From Marthasterias glacialis (lineage: Eukaryota; Echinodermata; Asteroidea; Forcipulatida; Asteriidae), in assembly GCA_911728455.2 (NCBI GenBank), contig OU452223.1, forward strand, positions 14,979,423 through 15,043,422: 64,000 bases of DNA. Reading direction: 5' to 3'. The position numbers were made by a program, and so were the translations under genes. The notes under the pieces were generated by a model. That model had not been told where the DNA came from. It searched no databases and saw only the letters and a list, made by a program, of their open reading frames with translations. Shown here piece after piece: positions 57,601-63,252 of this stretch; the stretch's first letter is position 1; each line of letters begins with the position of its first letter.

Positions 57601-60600
57601 ACATCTCTCATAATGGTTGCAGTACCGGCTGCTAATGGATTCGAACTGCCTCCAGCTACCGGGCAGTCTCAGTAGTCTAGTTGGTAAGACATCTGCTCTA
57701 GAATGGCAGGGGTCTTGGGTTCGAATCCCAACCGAGGAGAAAATGCCCGTGATTTTTTTTTTTCACAGGACTTGGGAAAGTACTGAGTATACAGTGCTTA
57801 GGATAAAAAGAGGGATTTTACAAAAGATTCCAATCCATGAACTTGAGAATTGTTGTAAAGACAATAAAATCTTTTGGAATAAGTTAAAGGATTTATTAAA
57901 TGATCAGGGTAACAACATGAATGACATTGATGAGATTGATCCCGTCAGTTGGTTTAATTATTTTTCTACTCTGAGTAATCCATCAACTCAATCTGACAAT
58001 TTTGATGATGAATTTTATACTTTTGTAATTAATTTGGCTATTTCTAATAAAATCCACAATGAGTTATTAGATTGTGTTATAATTGAGAGCAGAGTAAACA
58101 AAGCTAATAAGCTTATGAAAGCAAATAAGCAAACAGGGAAAGACGGTATTAGGCCAGAAATGTTTTCTTCAGCAAGTTCTTACTTATGCAGGTCCATTAT
58201 TAAGTTGTTAAATTTTATTTGAGCACTGAACAGGTACCAGCGTCATGGTCCGACAGTTTGATTTGCCTGATACCTGGATACATAAGAAAGGATCACGGAA
58301 CGACCCTGGAAATTACAGGGGTATTACTTTGTCTAGTTCATCATTGGGGAAATTATTTCAAACTGCTTTCAGTAATCGTCTTGTTCATTGGTCTGATGAC
58401 ATTTTGTTTGACAACCAAACGGGTTTCAGATCAGGGTAAAGCAACCTTGATAATGTCTTTGTTCTGAACACATGACTGCAAAAATACCGCAACGAAAAGA
58501 AAAAAATATTTGTTTGTTTTGTTGACTTCAAGAAAGCCTTTGATTTTGTTGACCGATCCCTGCTGTGGTTTAAAATGACCAAGTTTGGTTGAAGCACAAA
58601 ATGTTTGAACAACCTTAAAAGTATGTACAGGTCTGTAAATAAAATAGCTGTGTTCAAATTAACCCATGGTGTAACTGATTCTTTTCCATGTACTATACTG
58701 TAGGTGTCCAACAAGACCCAGTGTTAAGTCAAATTTTATTTTCCTTATTTCTGAATGATTTAAAACAAGAGTTGTGCAGAGCTCCATATCAAGGTGCAGA
58801 ATTGGGCACACCAAAACTGAACTCTTTACTGTATGCCGATGATATGGTTCTCTTATCAGATAGTTATGAAGGCCTCCAGTTGTTGCTAAAGAGGTTTGAA
58901 TCCTACTGTAATAAGTGGAGATTCATGGTTAATACTAACAAGACCAAAATCAGTATTTTTAATAGTGATCTGTCCAAGAGGAATGATGCGTATCATTTTG
59001 ATTTTAATCAGGAATCTATTGAAATAGTTTATTTTTATACATATCTTGGAATTATTTTCAAATGTCAGGATCTTTTAGGCCCAACCAGAGAAACAAATTA
59101 AGTACTTACTGCACCCTTTAAAATAGATTTAGAGCTTGAGCTGTATCTCTGTGCTGTAAAAGAGTCTTTTTATAACACACCGCTCCCTGGTTCTTTATCC
59201 TGATTGGCTGAAACACGGTCGGGTGGGGTGAACTAATATAGCCTAGTGCATGAAATCTGCACCACACGCACCGCACGCGCTTCATTTGGGGGAAAGAGTT
59301 CGCAAAGCGGGAAATAGTTTCAAAAACCCCAAAACTATTGACTGGTAAACAGCGCCCTCAAAAGAACGAAAATGGTGGCGTCTGTGGATCGAGAAGAATC
59401 TCCGGCCAAAAAAACGCGATTTACTCTTCTAACCGACATTTTGGACTGAGGTGTGTTATAAAACACATATGGACTGGTATTATTCGGGCAATAGTGCACG
59501 TCTATGCAACCCAAGGGCCTGTGAGTGACCAGGAGAGGGTCCTATTTCCCTCGGCCTCGGCCTTAAGCCTCGGGAAATAGGACCCTGTCCTGGTCACTCA
59601 CAGGCCCTTGGGTTGCATAGACGTGCACTATATCCGTCATTGCCAGTCCATATTTGTATAATATATTGTAATTATTTTCCCCGTTTTAGATGTTCTGCAC
59701 ATAAACTTCTTATAGAAACTGGATGGTACGTAGGTATTGAATAGGGAATTTGCCCTCATTGCAATCTGGAGGTGGAATCTGAGATCCGTTTTCTGCTCAT
59801 TTGTCCATTATTTACTCATCTTAGATACATGTTTTATTTTATAAGTGAAGAAAATCCCCATTTTAACTCTCTCACAAGTCAAAAATTTGTTTTTCTTATG
59901 AAATTTGTTTTTCTTAAGAAGAATCTATTATTAATTGTGTGGCTAAATTTATCTACATGTATTTGTCCATGAAACTTAAAGAAATAGGGAGACCGCCAAC
60001 ATTAGGGCTGGATAGCTCAGTTGGTCGAGCATCGGTACGTTAAACCGGTGGTCGCAGGTTCAAATCCTGCTCCAGTCATTTTTTCTTTGTTCACCAAAAA
60101 ATTAAACTTAAAGAAAATCAAAATGTCTGATTTCCTCTGTGACTTTGTTTGTTTGTCTTTTTGCTTTGTCTCATTATTATCCTTTTCTCTCCTGGCAATG
60201 TATGTTTTAATTATATATTTAGGTTTAATTTTGTTGATGTAACCCTCCCCGGATGTGTTCCTAGTCGGAATAAAAATAAATGAAATGAAATGAAGATGAA
60301 ATTGAAGCCCATTGGTAAGAAGAACAACAGTTACGTTCACAGATTTACCTATACCTTACACTATTTAAAGATAATAATGGTAGAAACTTTCCTTGAAATA
60401 TTTCTGCCTGAAGTGTTATCGTTTTTAAATAATAAATGAAATAATATCCGAAATTAGTTTTCCTGATTTGTGCAAAGAATGGAAGCATTTACAGTCAGTT
60501 TACCAATGTTGAGCTGAGGCTTTAAAAGGCTTGGTGTTTGTACATATGTACATGTAGGTCATTGTTAAAGGAGAGTAGGGTTTTGTTTACCATGGCAGCA

Positions 60601-63048
60601 CGTAGTTTACGACTCGTAGCTGACCACTCCTTGATCTGTTCACTGGTGGTTTTTAGTTTGGCCATCAGAGATGTCAAAACTTCCTCATGTTCAACGTTGC
60701 CGTTCATCTCGGGATCTAATTGACAGATGACAATGATTGCAAGAACAAATGAGCACATTTCATGTCAATCTTAAAACTGCATGCAGAACTCAGGCTGCTA
60801 ATTACAGGATTTGAACTGGCCTTTCATCACTAGTTTAATGGTTAAGGCTAGATAGGTAATTGGGTTGAATCCCACCTGAGGTGCCTGTAGATTTTCTTCT
60901 ACAATGACCATATAAAGTGCCATGTAGAATGGTGATAAGAACTGGAGCTAGTGTTTAACTGTTTTTAAACAGCTGACTCTCTAGAGGTGTTCCTGCTGTT
61001 CTTTGTATTCTCAGTGAGCTTGTGGTTATTCCAGGAAATTCACACTTAAGTCACATCGTAAAAAACAAATTGCAAAAATTGACAAATTTTCACCGTCACT
61101 CACAATCCTTAAATAGACGTTTCTATTGTTGATAAACAAACTGCGCTGGTTGGCATGGACGGCCAAATGTAGCAAAACATTCTAGTCTTGTTGACGTACG
61201 TTGTCACCAAATTCAACATTTTTGCAAACTTTCTACTTGAAGAAAATGTATCCCATTATTGATTGGTTTGTTTCCAACAATTTTTGAATGCTTGTGTATA
61301 ATTCTTACAGACTGTAATTATCTTTTTTTGCTTTTTATTGATGGCTCCCCATGGTTTCTCCTTCCTGGTTGACAAAAACTTGGGCTATGACGTTGCAAAA
61401 GAAAGGTCTATAGGCATCGCTTTTCAAAAACAAACACGACTGCTTCCATAACACATGAACCGTTGGTTGTCGTGGACCAGCATCAGTTGCGGGCAGCATA
61501 CCAACTTGCTTCATTGGAGCCAGCCAACAGTCGTCGGATTAGCTAACATGCACAACTAAACCAGTTTAATTTCGTTTCCATGATGTTCAATCTCCCCAAC
61601 ATGTCGTCACCCTTTTCACAAAGTGACATATCTGCACCAAAATTCTATGTTTGGAGAAAATCGTGTTTTAACATGTTGAAGAAGAACTATTTTTCAAACT
61701 GCTGTTTCGGAGATTTCTTTTAAAAAAAAAGTATTTTATTTTACAACCCAAAATAATTCCTAAATACATTTGCCACTTTGTATAAACAAAAAAAAAGAGA
61801 CGTGAACAAACCAATGCACATTGAGATTTGTCATTTCATGAAAATGCTTCATACCGAGGCTGTTCAGCACTAAGCCAGCATTATGTATTTCAATGGACAG
61901 AGTGGCGAATCTTGATTAGAAATTAAGTGGCGGTCAGAAGACACATTTTTTTCTTCTTAGTAGTGGCTGATCAATGGTCGGGTTTTCCAGCACCAACCAC
62001 CATGGACAGGACCTTAGTCATAGCAAAACCAAGCAGCCTATGGCTGACATCTGGATTGATTATGGTTAAGTCTTTTGAGCAGTGCCGTGAGTCCAAAGAA
62101 CAATGCAGACAGGAAAATGCAACAGCTCTTGCAAAATGCTTACCAACCACAAAGACCTGTTGTATAAATGCAAAAACATTGTTAGAAGGCTAATGAGAGA
62201 GACTCAGTCTTTCTCAAAGACTGAGTCGCTCTCTTAAGCCTTTGAAAGAGACTCTGCTATAAGTGCTAGGGTCAAAACGCCAGGCCATTAACAATTCTGG
62301 GGGATTTTAATGTGTCTGACTTTTTGCATTCTGGGTAATCAAAATGGCCCCGATCGCTAGCCGATATCTATTTGTGTGGAGTAATTTTGAGCAAAATTCA
62401 AATGATTATTTGCCCTTAATAAGGTTAGTAACTTCAACAACCAAAGTACCGGAGGGAAGCTAAGAGGTACGTGGACACATTTAGTTGGTTAAAATCCAGC
62501 GCCGCACCCGTTAGCTTTCGGTGCGGCGGATTGGGGGACGAGCTGCACAAAAGATAGGCTTGGACGTGTGGCTAAGGATTCAACCGATGTCAAAAATCCT
62601 TGCCACACTAGAGTAGTGGGTAGTGGGGCTAGGGGGGGGGGGGTACATTGCGATGAAGGCGATTCACCGACGGTGCAGCCCGTTAGGTTCACTTTTTTAC
62701 TGTAGCCATGTAAACGTGAAGGGCAGAAAGTTTCGAATAGGATTTTGTACATGTCACTCTATGATGAGGTTCGTAGGAGTAGGCTAACGTTAGCTGTCTT
62801 TCAGTCTTTCCGTTCAAGTTGAACGGAAAGACAGCTTGATTCAATTTGAAAAGAAAGTTTAACCAAACGAGAACGTTTCAAAAGAGATAAGCTCCAAGAG
62901 ACATGCTAACACAGATATGCTAACAATAAATAACCAATAGTCAAGCAAATAGTTTCTGTAAAATTCGTTTTAATTCACCTGGGATGGGGTTGTGACCATT
63001 TGTCTCTGCAGACGTTGACACAAGCGCTGGAACCCCGACAGCAGCCAT
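31454..63048 (-). CDS. MED1: Mediator complex subunit 1 (MED1/TRAP220), complete gene of 16 coding exons
   Basis: MED1 is the Mediator subunit that links nuclear receptors and other activators to RNA polymerase II. Exons in transcript order: 63048-62979, 60715-60591, 56922-56844, 55808-55754, 54946-54817, 50676-50576, 49592-49518, 46850-46783, 44554-44468, 43731-43614, 42947-42823, 41130-40997, 40082-39893, 38720-38625, 37611-37506, 37067-31454. Every junction is GT-AG and phases chain to 2390 residues (human is 1581). Residues about 40-530 match the conserved Med1 domain, for example SSLSAMTERLETMARQVG, SCPEMWEVLERNDFKEFAEH and HCYFINEC. The tail has two LXXLL boxes (631-635, 675-679), basic patches such as KKRRRIK, a PSPKHQ array and an acidic end DDDLMDEALL. 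The tail is Ser/Pro/Lys-rich and probably disordered. The start is the first ATG matching the family N-terminal position. Confidence 0.97.
32098..32378 (-). repeat. Hexapeptide array PSPKHQ inside MED1
   Basis: About 16 imperfect 18-base units encode PSPKHQ, PSPKHM, MSPKHH, PSPKRQ and similar (residues about 2083-2177). The repeat is seen at both DNA and protein level. Each unit has a Ser-Pro-Lys, a site type used by proline-directed kinases. Confidence 0.9.
36590..36604 (-). other. Second LXXLL nuclear-receptor box of MED1 (LMNLL)
   Basis: It sits in NPMLMNLLQE, residues 675-679. Human box 2 is also LMNLL in HPMLMNLL. LXXLL helices bind the AF-2 groove of ligand-bound nuclear receptors. Confidence 0.85.
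36722..36736 (-). other. First LXXLL nuclear-receptor box of MED1 (LASLL)
   Basis: It sits in NPMLASLLQH, residues 631-635, and aligns with human LTSLL in NPILTSLLQ. The flanking Asn-Pro is conserved. Confidence 0.85.
37506..37611 (-). CDS. MED1: MED1 coding exon 15
   Basis: Encodes residues 485-519: EMDLSESAGVKCKLHTPSGE, then EPICSDNYATQVLQR, matching the human segment that ends ICTDDFIAKVVQRC. Acceptor tgttttcag; donor caaag then gtgtgt. Confidence 0.95.
37970..38165. repeat. Copy of the GGCC-rich palindromic repeat family
   Basis: It shares gcctctgtgccccctggcct, tggtgccctttaaaatgctc and actgccttgcccttc with copies near 16440, 17760, 47517 and 51125. It lies in MED1 intron 14. Confidence 0.5.
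38625..38720 (-). CDS. MED1: MED1 coding exon 14
   Basis: Encodes residues 453-484: PSSAMLFEVTPFTHQKLTVT, then FQHPATDGMGC, matching human LLQFEVCPLSESRFSVSFQHP. Acceptor accatttcag; donor tgtg then gtgagt. Confidence 0.95.
38784..38952. mobile_element. MITE with GCCCAATTTCATAGAGCTG ends
   Basis: The best preserved copy of this family: left end gcccaatttcatagagctg, right end cagctccatgaaattgggc. Both ends also carry ttaagcag/ctgcttaa-type steps. Confidence 0.8.
39180..39430. repeat. Unclassified repeat-like segment in MED1 intron 13
   Basis: A block with ctagttgaaacgttgagaca and ctccgcggcagtgaagttat looks like an interspersed element, but no second copy was found in the window. Confidence 0.3.
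39893..40082 (-). CDS. MED1: MED1 coding exon 13
   Basis: Encodes residues 390-452: NLPDQEHCYFINECTSANDM, then RGVLVSKLSFTNPMHVIQML and SLLRQQAVYNTLIASCVRAE. It is the strongest match to human MED1 in the window (LPGQQHCYFLN, VSKITFQHP, VAYNTLIGSCV). Acceptor ctgactcag; donor ggag then gtaaca. Confidence 0.97.
40377..40930. repeat. Interspersed element interrupted by a MITE
   Basis: The left part (gaccagtatccacactttat) and right part (gagccacaagaaaatagtcg, ccatctttataccatgtaag, gtgcaaatctgtg) align with the uninterrupted copy at 41640-41960. A MITE at 40443-40612 sits between them. Confidence 0.65.
40443..40612. mobile_element. MITE with CAATAGACCC ends
   Basis: It starts tcaatagacccctttactga and ends tcatcagtacatgggtctat, then tga. 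The ends are inverted complements, and the element sits inside the repeat at 40377-40930. Confidence 0.7.
40997..41130 (-). CDS. MED1: MED1 coding exon 12
   Basis: Encodes residues 345-389: VVMQYVDVSSAAPLNSLIAR, then YILDPTLGQTMGKDSKHTGN and TFYV. It aligns loosely with human YAPLYELITQFELS...MRFYAA. The phase fits exons 11 and 13. The acceptor is tgttttgag, less pyrimidine-rich than the others. Confidence 0.9.
41188..41492. mobile_element. MITE-like element with TTATCTTCCAGTA ends
   Basis: It contains ttatcttccagtacgcccta, atcatactcccagtagtcta and a palindromic catcccatatcctactcggc / gatatggg step. A longer relative in the opposite orientation is at 51458-52157. Confidence 0.55.
41640..41960. 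repeat. Uninterrupted copy of the element at 40377-40930
   Basis: It shares gaccagttt.cgcacttt, gagtcacaagaaaatag, gaccatctttataccatgta and gtgcaaatctgtga. Confidence 0.65.
42823..42947 (-). CDS. MED1: MED1 coding exon 11
   Basis: Encodes residues 303-344: SPQTTPMNQHNSVALPASFV, then LKLNKAMALSIHIIKQLQSL. It aligns with human SANSVDLPACFFLKFPQPI and FVQKLQNCTG. Acceptor gtttggttgcag; donor catg then gtgagt. Confidence 0.95.
43015..43500. repeat. Left arm of a large inverted repeat around MED1 exons 9-10
   Basis: It is the reverse complement, with scattered changes, of 44920-45370. Shared blocks include ccaagatggccacc, atatggcggccatt, gaattcccaaaagcatttca, ggttgacaaatc and ctaatttaataactgga. 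It lies in intron 10. Confidence 0.85.
43614..43731 (-). CDS. MED1: MED1 coding exon 10
   Basis: Encodes residues 264-302: PLPKDLGLSVSVGLENSPTR, then KLQTTPLISIPKTAEGRMG. It aligns with human SLGMNASVTIEGTSAVYKLP and PLIMGS. Acceptor acttttcag; donor atggg then gtgagt. Confidence 0.93.
43776..43940. mobile_element. MITE, AATTTCA family, right end decayed
   Basis: It starts gacccaatatcatagagcta, then aggagcaggataccagtcat and ttggctggtaaccttattct, like the copies at 3775 and 38784. It lies 45 bases upstream (in transcript terms) of MED1 exon 10. Confidence 0.6.
44468..44554 (-). CDS. MED1: MED1 coding exon 9
   Basis: Encodes residues 235-263: YPTRLTFFVSPYDLLDLEKK, then QSTVLNMK. It aligns with human NLKYYVSPSDLLDDKTAS. 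Acceptor ctacacacag; donor aaag then gtacat. Confidence 0.95.
44781..44865. repeat. Dispersed repeat, copy 1
   Basis: Near-identical to 47348-47435: ggagactgtggagactaagt, agccatg, ccacataataccagctgtac, then gaagaaaccca. Confidence 0.75.
44920..45370. repeat. Right arm of the large inverted repeat around MED1 exons 9-10
   Basis: This is the complement of 43015-43500, in intron 8. With its partner it could form a stem enclosing exons 9 and 10. Confidence 0.85.
45371..46782. other. MED1 intron 8, unexplained part
   Basis: It contains the palindromic MITE at 45761-45889 and a GGCC-family fragment near 46460-46540. A minus ORF at 45468-45671 is not recognised and has no splice support. Confidence 0.4.
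45761..45889. mobile_element. Palindromic MITE (GGGTGGATTTCACAAA ends)
   Basis: The left end gggtggatttcacaaaacta and right end tctttgtgaaatccacccc are complementary. The interior repeats aggactagtcctaac-type palindromes. The whole 129 bp can fold back on itself. Confidence 0.85.
46783..46850 (-). CDS. MED1: MED1 coding exon 8
   Basis: Encodes residues 212-234: TVQQAMLHISRGPVGLLTPR, then VG. It aligns with human LDKILHGSVGYLTPRSGG. Acceptor aaatacag; donor cggtg then gtaagt. Confidence 0.95.
46899..47150 (-). repeat. tRNA-derived SINE, family A, reverse copy
   Basis: Read on the minus strand: the A-box taatctagttagtaagacat, the B-box ggggttcaaatcccatgcg and the family tail. It lies about 50 bases from MED1 exon 8 in intron 7. 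Confidence 0.72.
47348..47435. repeat. Dispersed repeat, copy 2
   Basis: Direct repeat of 44781-44865, 2.6 kb away and on the other side of exon 8. Confidence 0.75.
47813..48070. mobile_element. MITE with about 70-bp inverted ends
   Basis: The left arm cattaatacccctgacagtt, cctattggttgaaagttggc is complementary to the right arm gtgaccacctttcagccaat, aactgtctggggtatttatg. Confidence 0.82.
48071..48345 (-). mobile_element. LINE C-terminal fragment
   Basis: The minus-strand translation contains DPFCLINPRLHNHAGDRTFT and VSAAKEWNNPP. This is the end of a non-LTR reverse transcriptase ORF. It abuts the MITE, which seems to cut it. Confidence 0.65.
48346..48554 (+). other. LINE 3' end or unclassified repeat
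   Basis: It ends gggtgcaatataaatcaata followed by (ATT)n, a pattern seen at LINE 3' ends, here on the plus strand. Confidence 0.35.
48555..48612. repeat. (ATT)n microsatellite
   Basis: About 19 tta/att units. Confidence 0.95.
49330..49480 (-). mobile_element. LINE 3' end fragment
   Basis: On the minus strand: tgtgttatgtactgttttat, tggcgaataaacttataatg, then an ataat tail. Confidence 0.45.
49518..49592 (-). CDS. MED1: MED1 coding exon 7
   Basis: Encodes residues 187-211: AQKIKAFNCLQALETDLTTL, then FKMY. It aligns with human KLKTKMYLALQSLEQDLSKM. Acceptor gtgtcacag; donor tacag then gtaggt. Confidence 0.95.
49593..50575. other. MED1 intron 6
   Basis: Two similar segments, about 49880-50040 and 50050-50170, share tggctcgactcact / tggctaagctcact, gttcaaagaactgtga and ctctgtgtcagtcctg, so this is a local duplication. 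No gene seen. Confidence 0.5.
50576..50676 (-). CDS. MED1: MED1 coding exon 6
   Basis: Encodes residues 154-186: SCPEMWEVLERNDFKEFAEH, then LKGLLQLYQAGGD. It aligns with human SCPELVQQLREKNFDEFSKH and LKGLVNLYNLPGD. Acceptor gtctccatag; donor gatag then gtcaga. Confidence 0.97.
51030..51340. mobile_element. Palindromic MITE with a nested insertion
   Basis: The ends gggttcagtttcacaaaaca and ttagctctttgtgaaatcga are complementary. Between them (about 51118-51262) lies a GGCC-family repeat (ggccacgtaggccatggcct, ttgccctggtcttggcc). Confidence 0.6.
51341..51445 (+). repeat. Degenerate tRNA-derived SINE fragment
   Basis: It has gggtttgaatccagtcc followed by a shortened family A tail (cagtgcttattgcacatcag). 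Confidence 0.4.
51458..52157. mobile_element. Long MITE-like element, CTGGAAGATAA ends
   Basis: It contains gtcccatacccaacgaggcc / gagtgggatatgggacgc (palindromic) and actggaagataatacaactt. Near its end are ttcaatatagactactggga and catactggaagataac. It is related in inverse orientation to 41188-41492. Confidence 0.55.
52221..52650. repeat. Tandem repeat, unit about 107 bp, four copies plus part
   Basis: caaccctcctactgtc starts at 52221, 52324, 52431 and 52538. Each unit continues with caatatcatccaatgt, gaatgacatgcaggccccca and atcatgtggtgaatgcatct. The first and last units are the most diverged. Minus-strand ORFs here are repeat artefacts. Confidence 0.92.
52960..53885 (-). pseudogene. LINE reverse transcriptase, C-terminal half, decayed
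   Basis: Minus-strand frames give HKVIDHNIHVDSASILASP, LGIIFDNTLSMDKHVSRICQ, AATIIHSLVTFRLDNGNSLL, HKLQLVQNAAARVITKSKKH, ILQELHWLPIRQRI and FSACAPKLWNTLPNNIRC. This is the usual order for jockey/CR1-like non-LTR elements. Frames change several times, so it is inactive. The part upstream of the palm motif is missing. A (CTT)n tail ends it at about 52964. Confidence 0.85.
54505..54600 (-). mobile_element. LINE 3' end fragment
   Basis: On the minus strand: agcctttggctacaagtgca, ttcaataaaccagtataaca, ataat. The coding part is absent. Confidence 0.4.
54817..54946 (-). CDS. MED1: MED1 coding exon 5
   Basis: Encodes residues 110-153: LKFTANLGGTDVFISSDTFY, then VEVLLTNNGGVKDVKVVYHR and DPV. It aligns with human CYITSDMFYVEVQLD and VKVAHHGENPV. 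Acceptor ttggcaaccag; donor gtg then gtaaga. Confidence 0.97.
55754..55808 (-). CDS. MED1: MED1 coding exon 4
   Basis: Encodes residues 92-109: SSLSAMTERLETMARQV plus a split Gly. It aligns with human TSLPAMTDRLESIARQNG. Acceptor cttgtattag; donor gttgg then gtaagt. At 55 bases it is the shortest exon of the gene. Confidence 0.95.
56249..56580. mobile_element. MITE with TATTGACCC ends, copy 1 of a tandem pair
   Basis: It starts tgttgacccaattcacctga and ends gcaaggggtcaata. It shares catcatcacaataatct, gtgtgttat and ttttaggcgacaca with the next copy. Confidence 0.7.
56581..56810. mobile_element. MITE with TATTGACCC ends, copy 2 of a tandem pair
   Basis: It starts cactattgacccgatttacc and ends gtgaaggggtcaata. 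It lies 33 bases from MED1 exon 3, on its downstream (intron 3) side. Confidence 0.7.
56844..56922 (-). CDS. MED1: MED1 coding exon 3
   Basis: Encodes residues 66-91: AKLSEPDAVDPNRLQKCLDK, then LKMAIK. It aligns with human HLVSCLETLQKALKV at its second half. Acceptor ttttttcag; donor aaag then gtacac. Confidence 0.93.
57355..57520 (+). pseudogene. LINE endonuclease fragment
   Basis: The plus-strand frame gives LVNKLNNTDFISLISKYICC, LCETWLAKDHSVHLDEFKCF and QFQRKVNHRNAK. The CLCETWL motif is typical of the exonuclease-endonuclease-phosphatase domain of LINE ORF2. It is cut by the SINE that follows. Confidence 0.7.
57521..57812 (+). repeat. tRNA-derived SINE, family A, with an extra partial unit
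   Basis: A partial tail (ggaaagtactgagta, acatcggtgtttgggtaa) precedes a near-complete unit with both tRNA boxes and a second tail. It sits between two parts of the same LINE. Confidence 0.75.
57813..59100 (+). pseudogene. LINE reverse transcriptase, decayed
   Basis: Frames in order give KDNKIFWNKLKDLLNDQGNN, NKANKLMKANKQTGKDGIRP, NDPGNYRGITLSSS, FVDFKKAFDFVDRSLLW, then GVQQDPVLSQILFSLFLNDL, the catalytic-site block LLYADDMVLLSDSYEGLQ and MVNTNKTKISIF. YADD is the reverse transcriptase active site. Stops and frameshifts near 58220, 58440, 58590 and 58700 make it inactive. Confidence 0.88.
59460..59660. mobile_element. Fold-back element with long perfect-looking arms
   Basis: The left arm atagtgcacgtctatgcaac, ccaagggcctgtgagtgacc, agg.gggtcctatttcc is mirrored by ggaaataggaccctgtcctg, gtcactcacaggcccttggg, ttgcatagacgtgcactat. 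The outer arms (acatatggactgg / ccagtccatatttgt) are looser. It interrupts the LINE between its palm and its C-terminal part. Confidence 0.9.
59690..60300 (+). pseudogene. LINE C-terminus and 3' end
   Basis: The frame gives HKLLIETGWYVGIE, CPHCNLEVESEIRFLLICPL, FTHLRYMFYF, the usual C-terminal cysteine-rich part. The 3' end gttcctagtcggaataaaaa is followed by a taaatgaaatgaaatgaa tail. Confidence 0.75.
60006..60078 (+). tRNA. tRNA-like sequence (GTT in the anticodon position), probably part of a repeat
   Basis: The 73 bases fold as a cloverleaf: acceptor GGCTGGA/TCCAGTC, D stem GCTC/GAGC, anticodon stem TCGGT/ACCGG, T stem GCAGG/CCTGC with TTCAAAT loop. The anticodon loop reads ACGTTAA, giving GTT at 34-36 but C instead of U at 33. 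The position inside a LINE 3' region and the C33 make a working Asn tRNA doubtful. Confidence 0.4.
60591..60715 (-). CDS. MED1: MED1 coding exon 2
   Basis: Encodes residues 24-65: PEMNGNVEHEEVLTSLMAKL, then KTTSEQIKEWSATSRKLRAA and M. It aligns with the human SSLLERLHAKFNQNRPWSET region by position and pattern. Acceptor tcaattag; donor gccatg then gtaaac. Confidence 0.9.
60716..62978. other. MED1 intron 1
   Basis: It contains a degenerate SINE-like stretch near 60800-60900, a hairpin-rich segment at 62209-62300 (related to 30094-30160), a G-run near 62632 and a perfect palindrome at 62804-62832. No gene seen. Confidence 0.5.
62804..62832. repeat. Perfect palindrome
   Basis: gtctttccgttcaa then gttgaacggaaagac. 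Arms of 14 bases around a central base, about 150 bases from MED1 exon 1 in intron 1. Confidence 0.85.
62979..63048 (-). CDS. MED1: MED1 coding exon 1
   Basis: Encodes residues 1-23: MAAVGVPALVSTSAETNGHN, then PIP. The variable N-terminus has little similarity to human, but it is in phase with exon 2 and follows a good start context (gacaaaATGG). Donor ccag then gtgaat. Confidence 0.82.
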
Positions 63049-63252
63049 TTTGTCGCCTTGCAATTACAGTTTAGAACGTGTAGTAAGTGCTACGGCAAAC
63101 CGTCAACATCGTTCCCAACGATCTTCCCCATCGTTCCCCATCGTGGGGGTATATACGATGATCTCCATTAATACCATTGATCTCCATTATACTGACTGGA
63201 TAGGACATCGCTCTATGCTGTGTGCATAAACGCGCGGCCAAACAATGGCGGC
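63041..63252 (-). promoter_or_regulatory. Probable MED1 promoter / 5' UTR with YY1-like motifs
   Basis: A locally GC- and CpG-richer stretch just upstream of the MED1 ATG. It holds a plus-strand atggcggc core at 63245-63252, and the start codon itself sits in AAAATGGCTGC on the minus strand. Both resemble the YY1 consensus AAnATGGCkGC. No TATA box is seen. The transcription start is not known. Confidence 0.4.
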
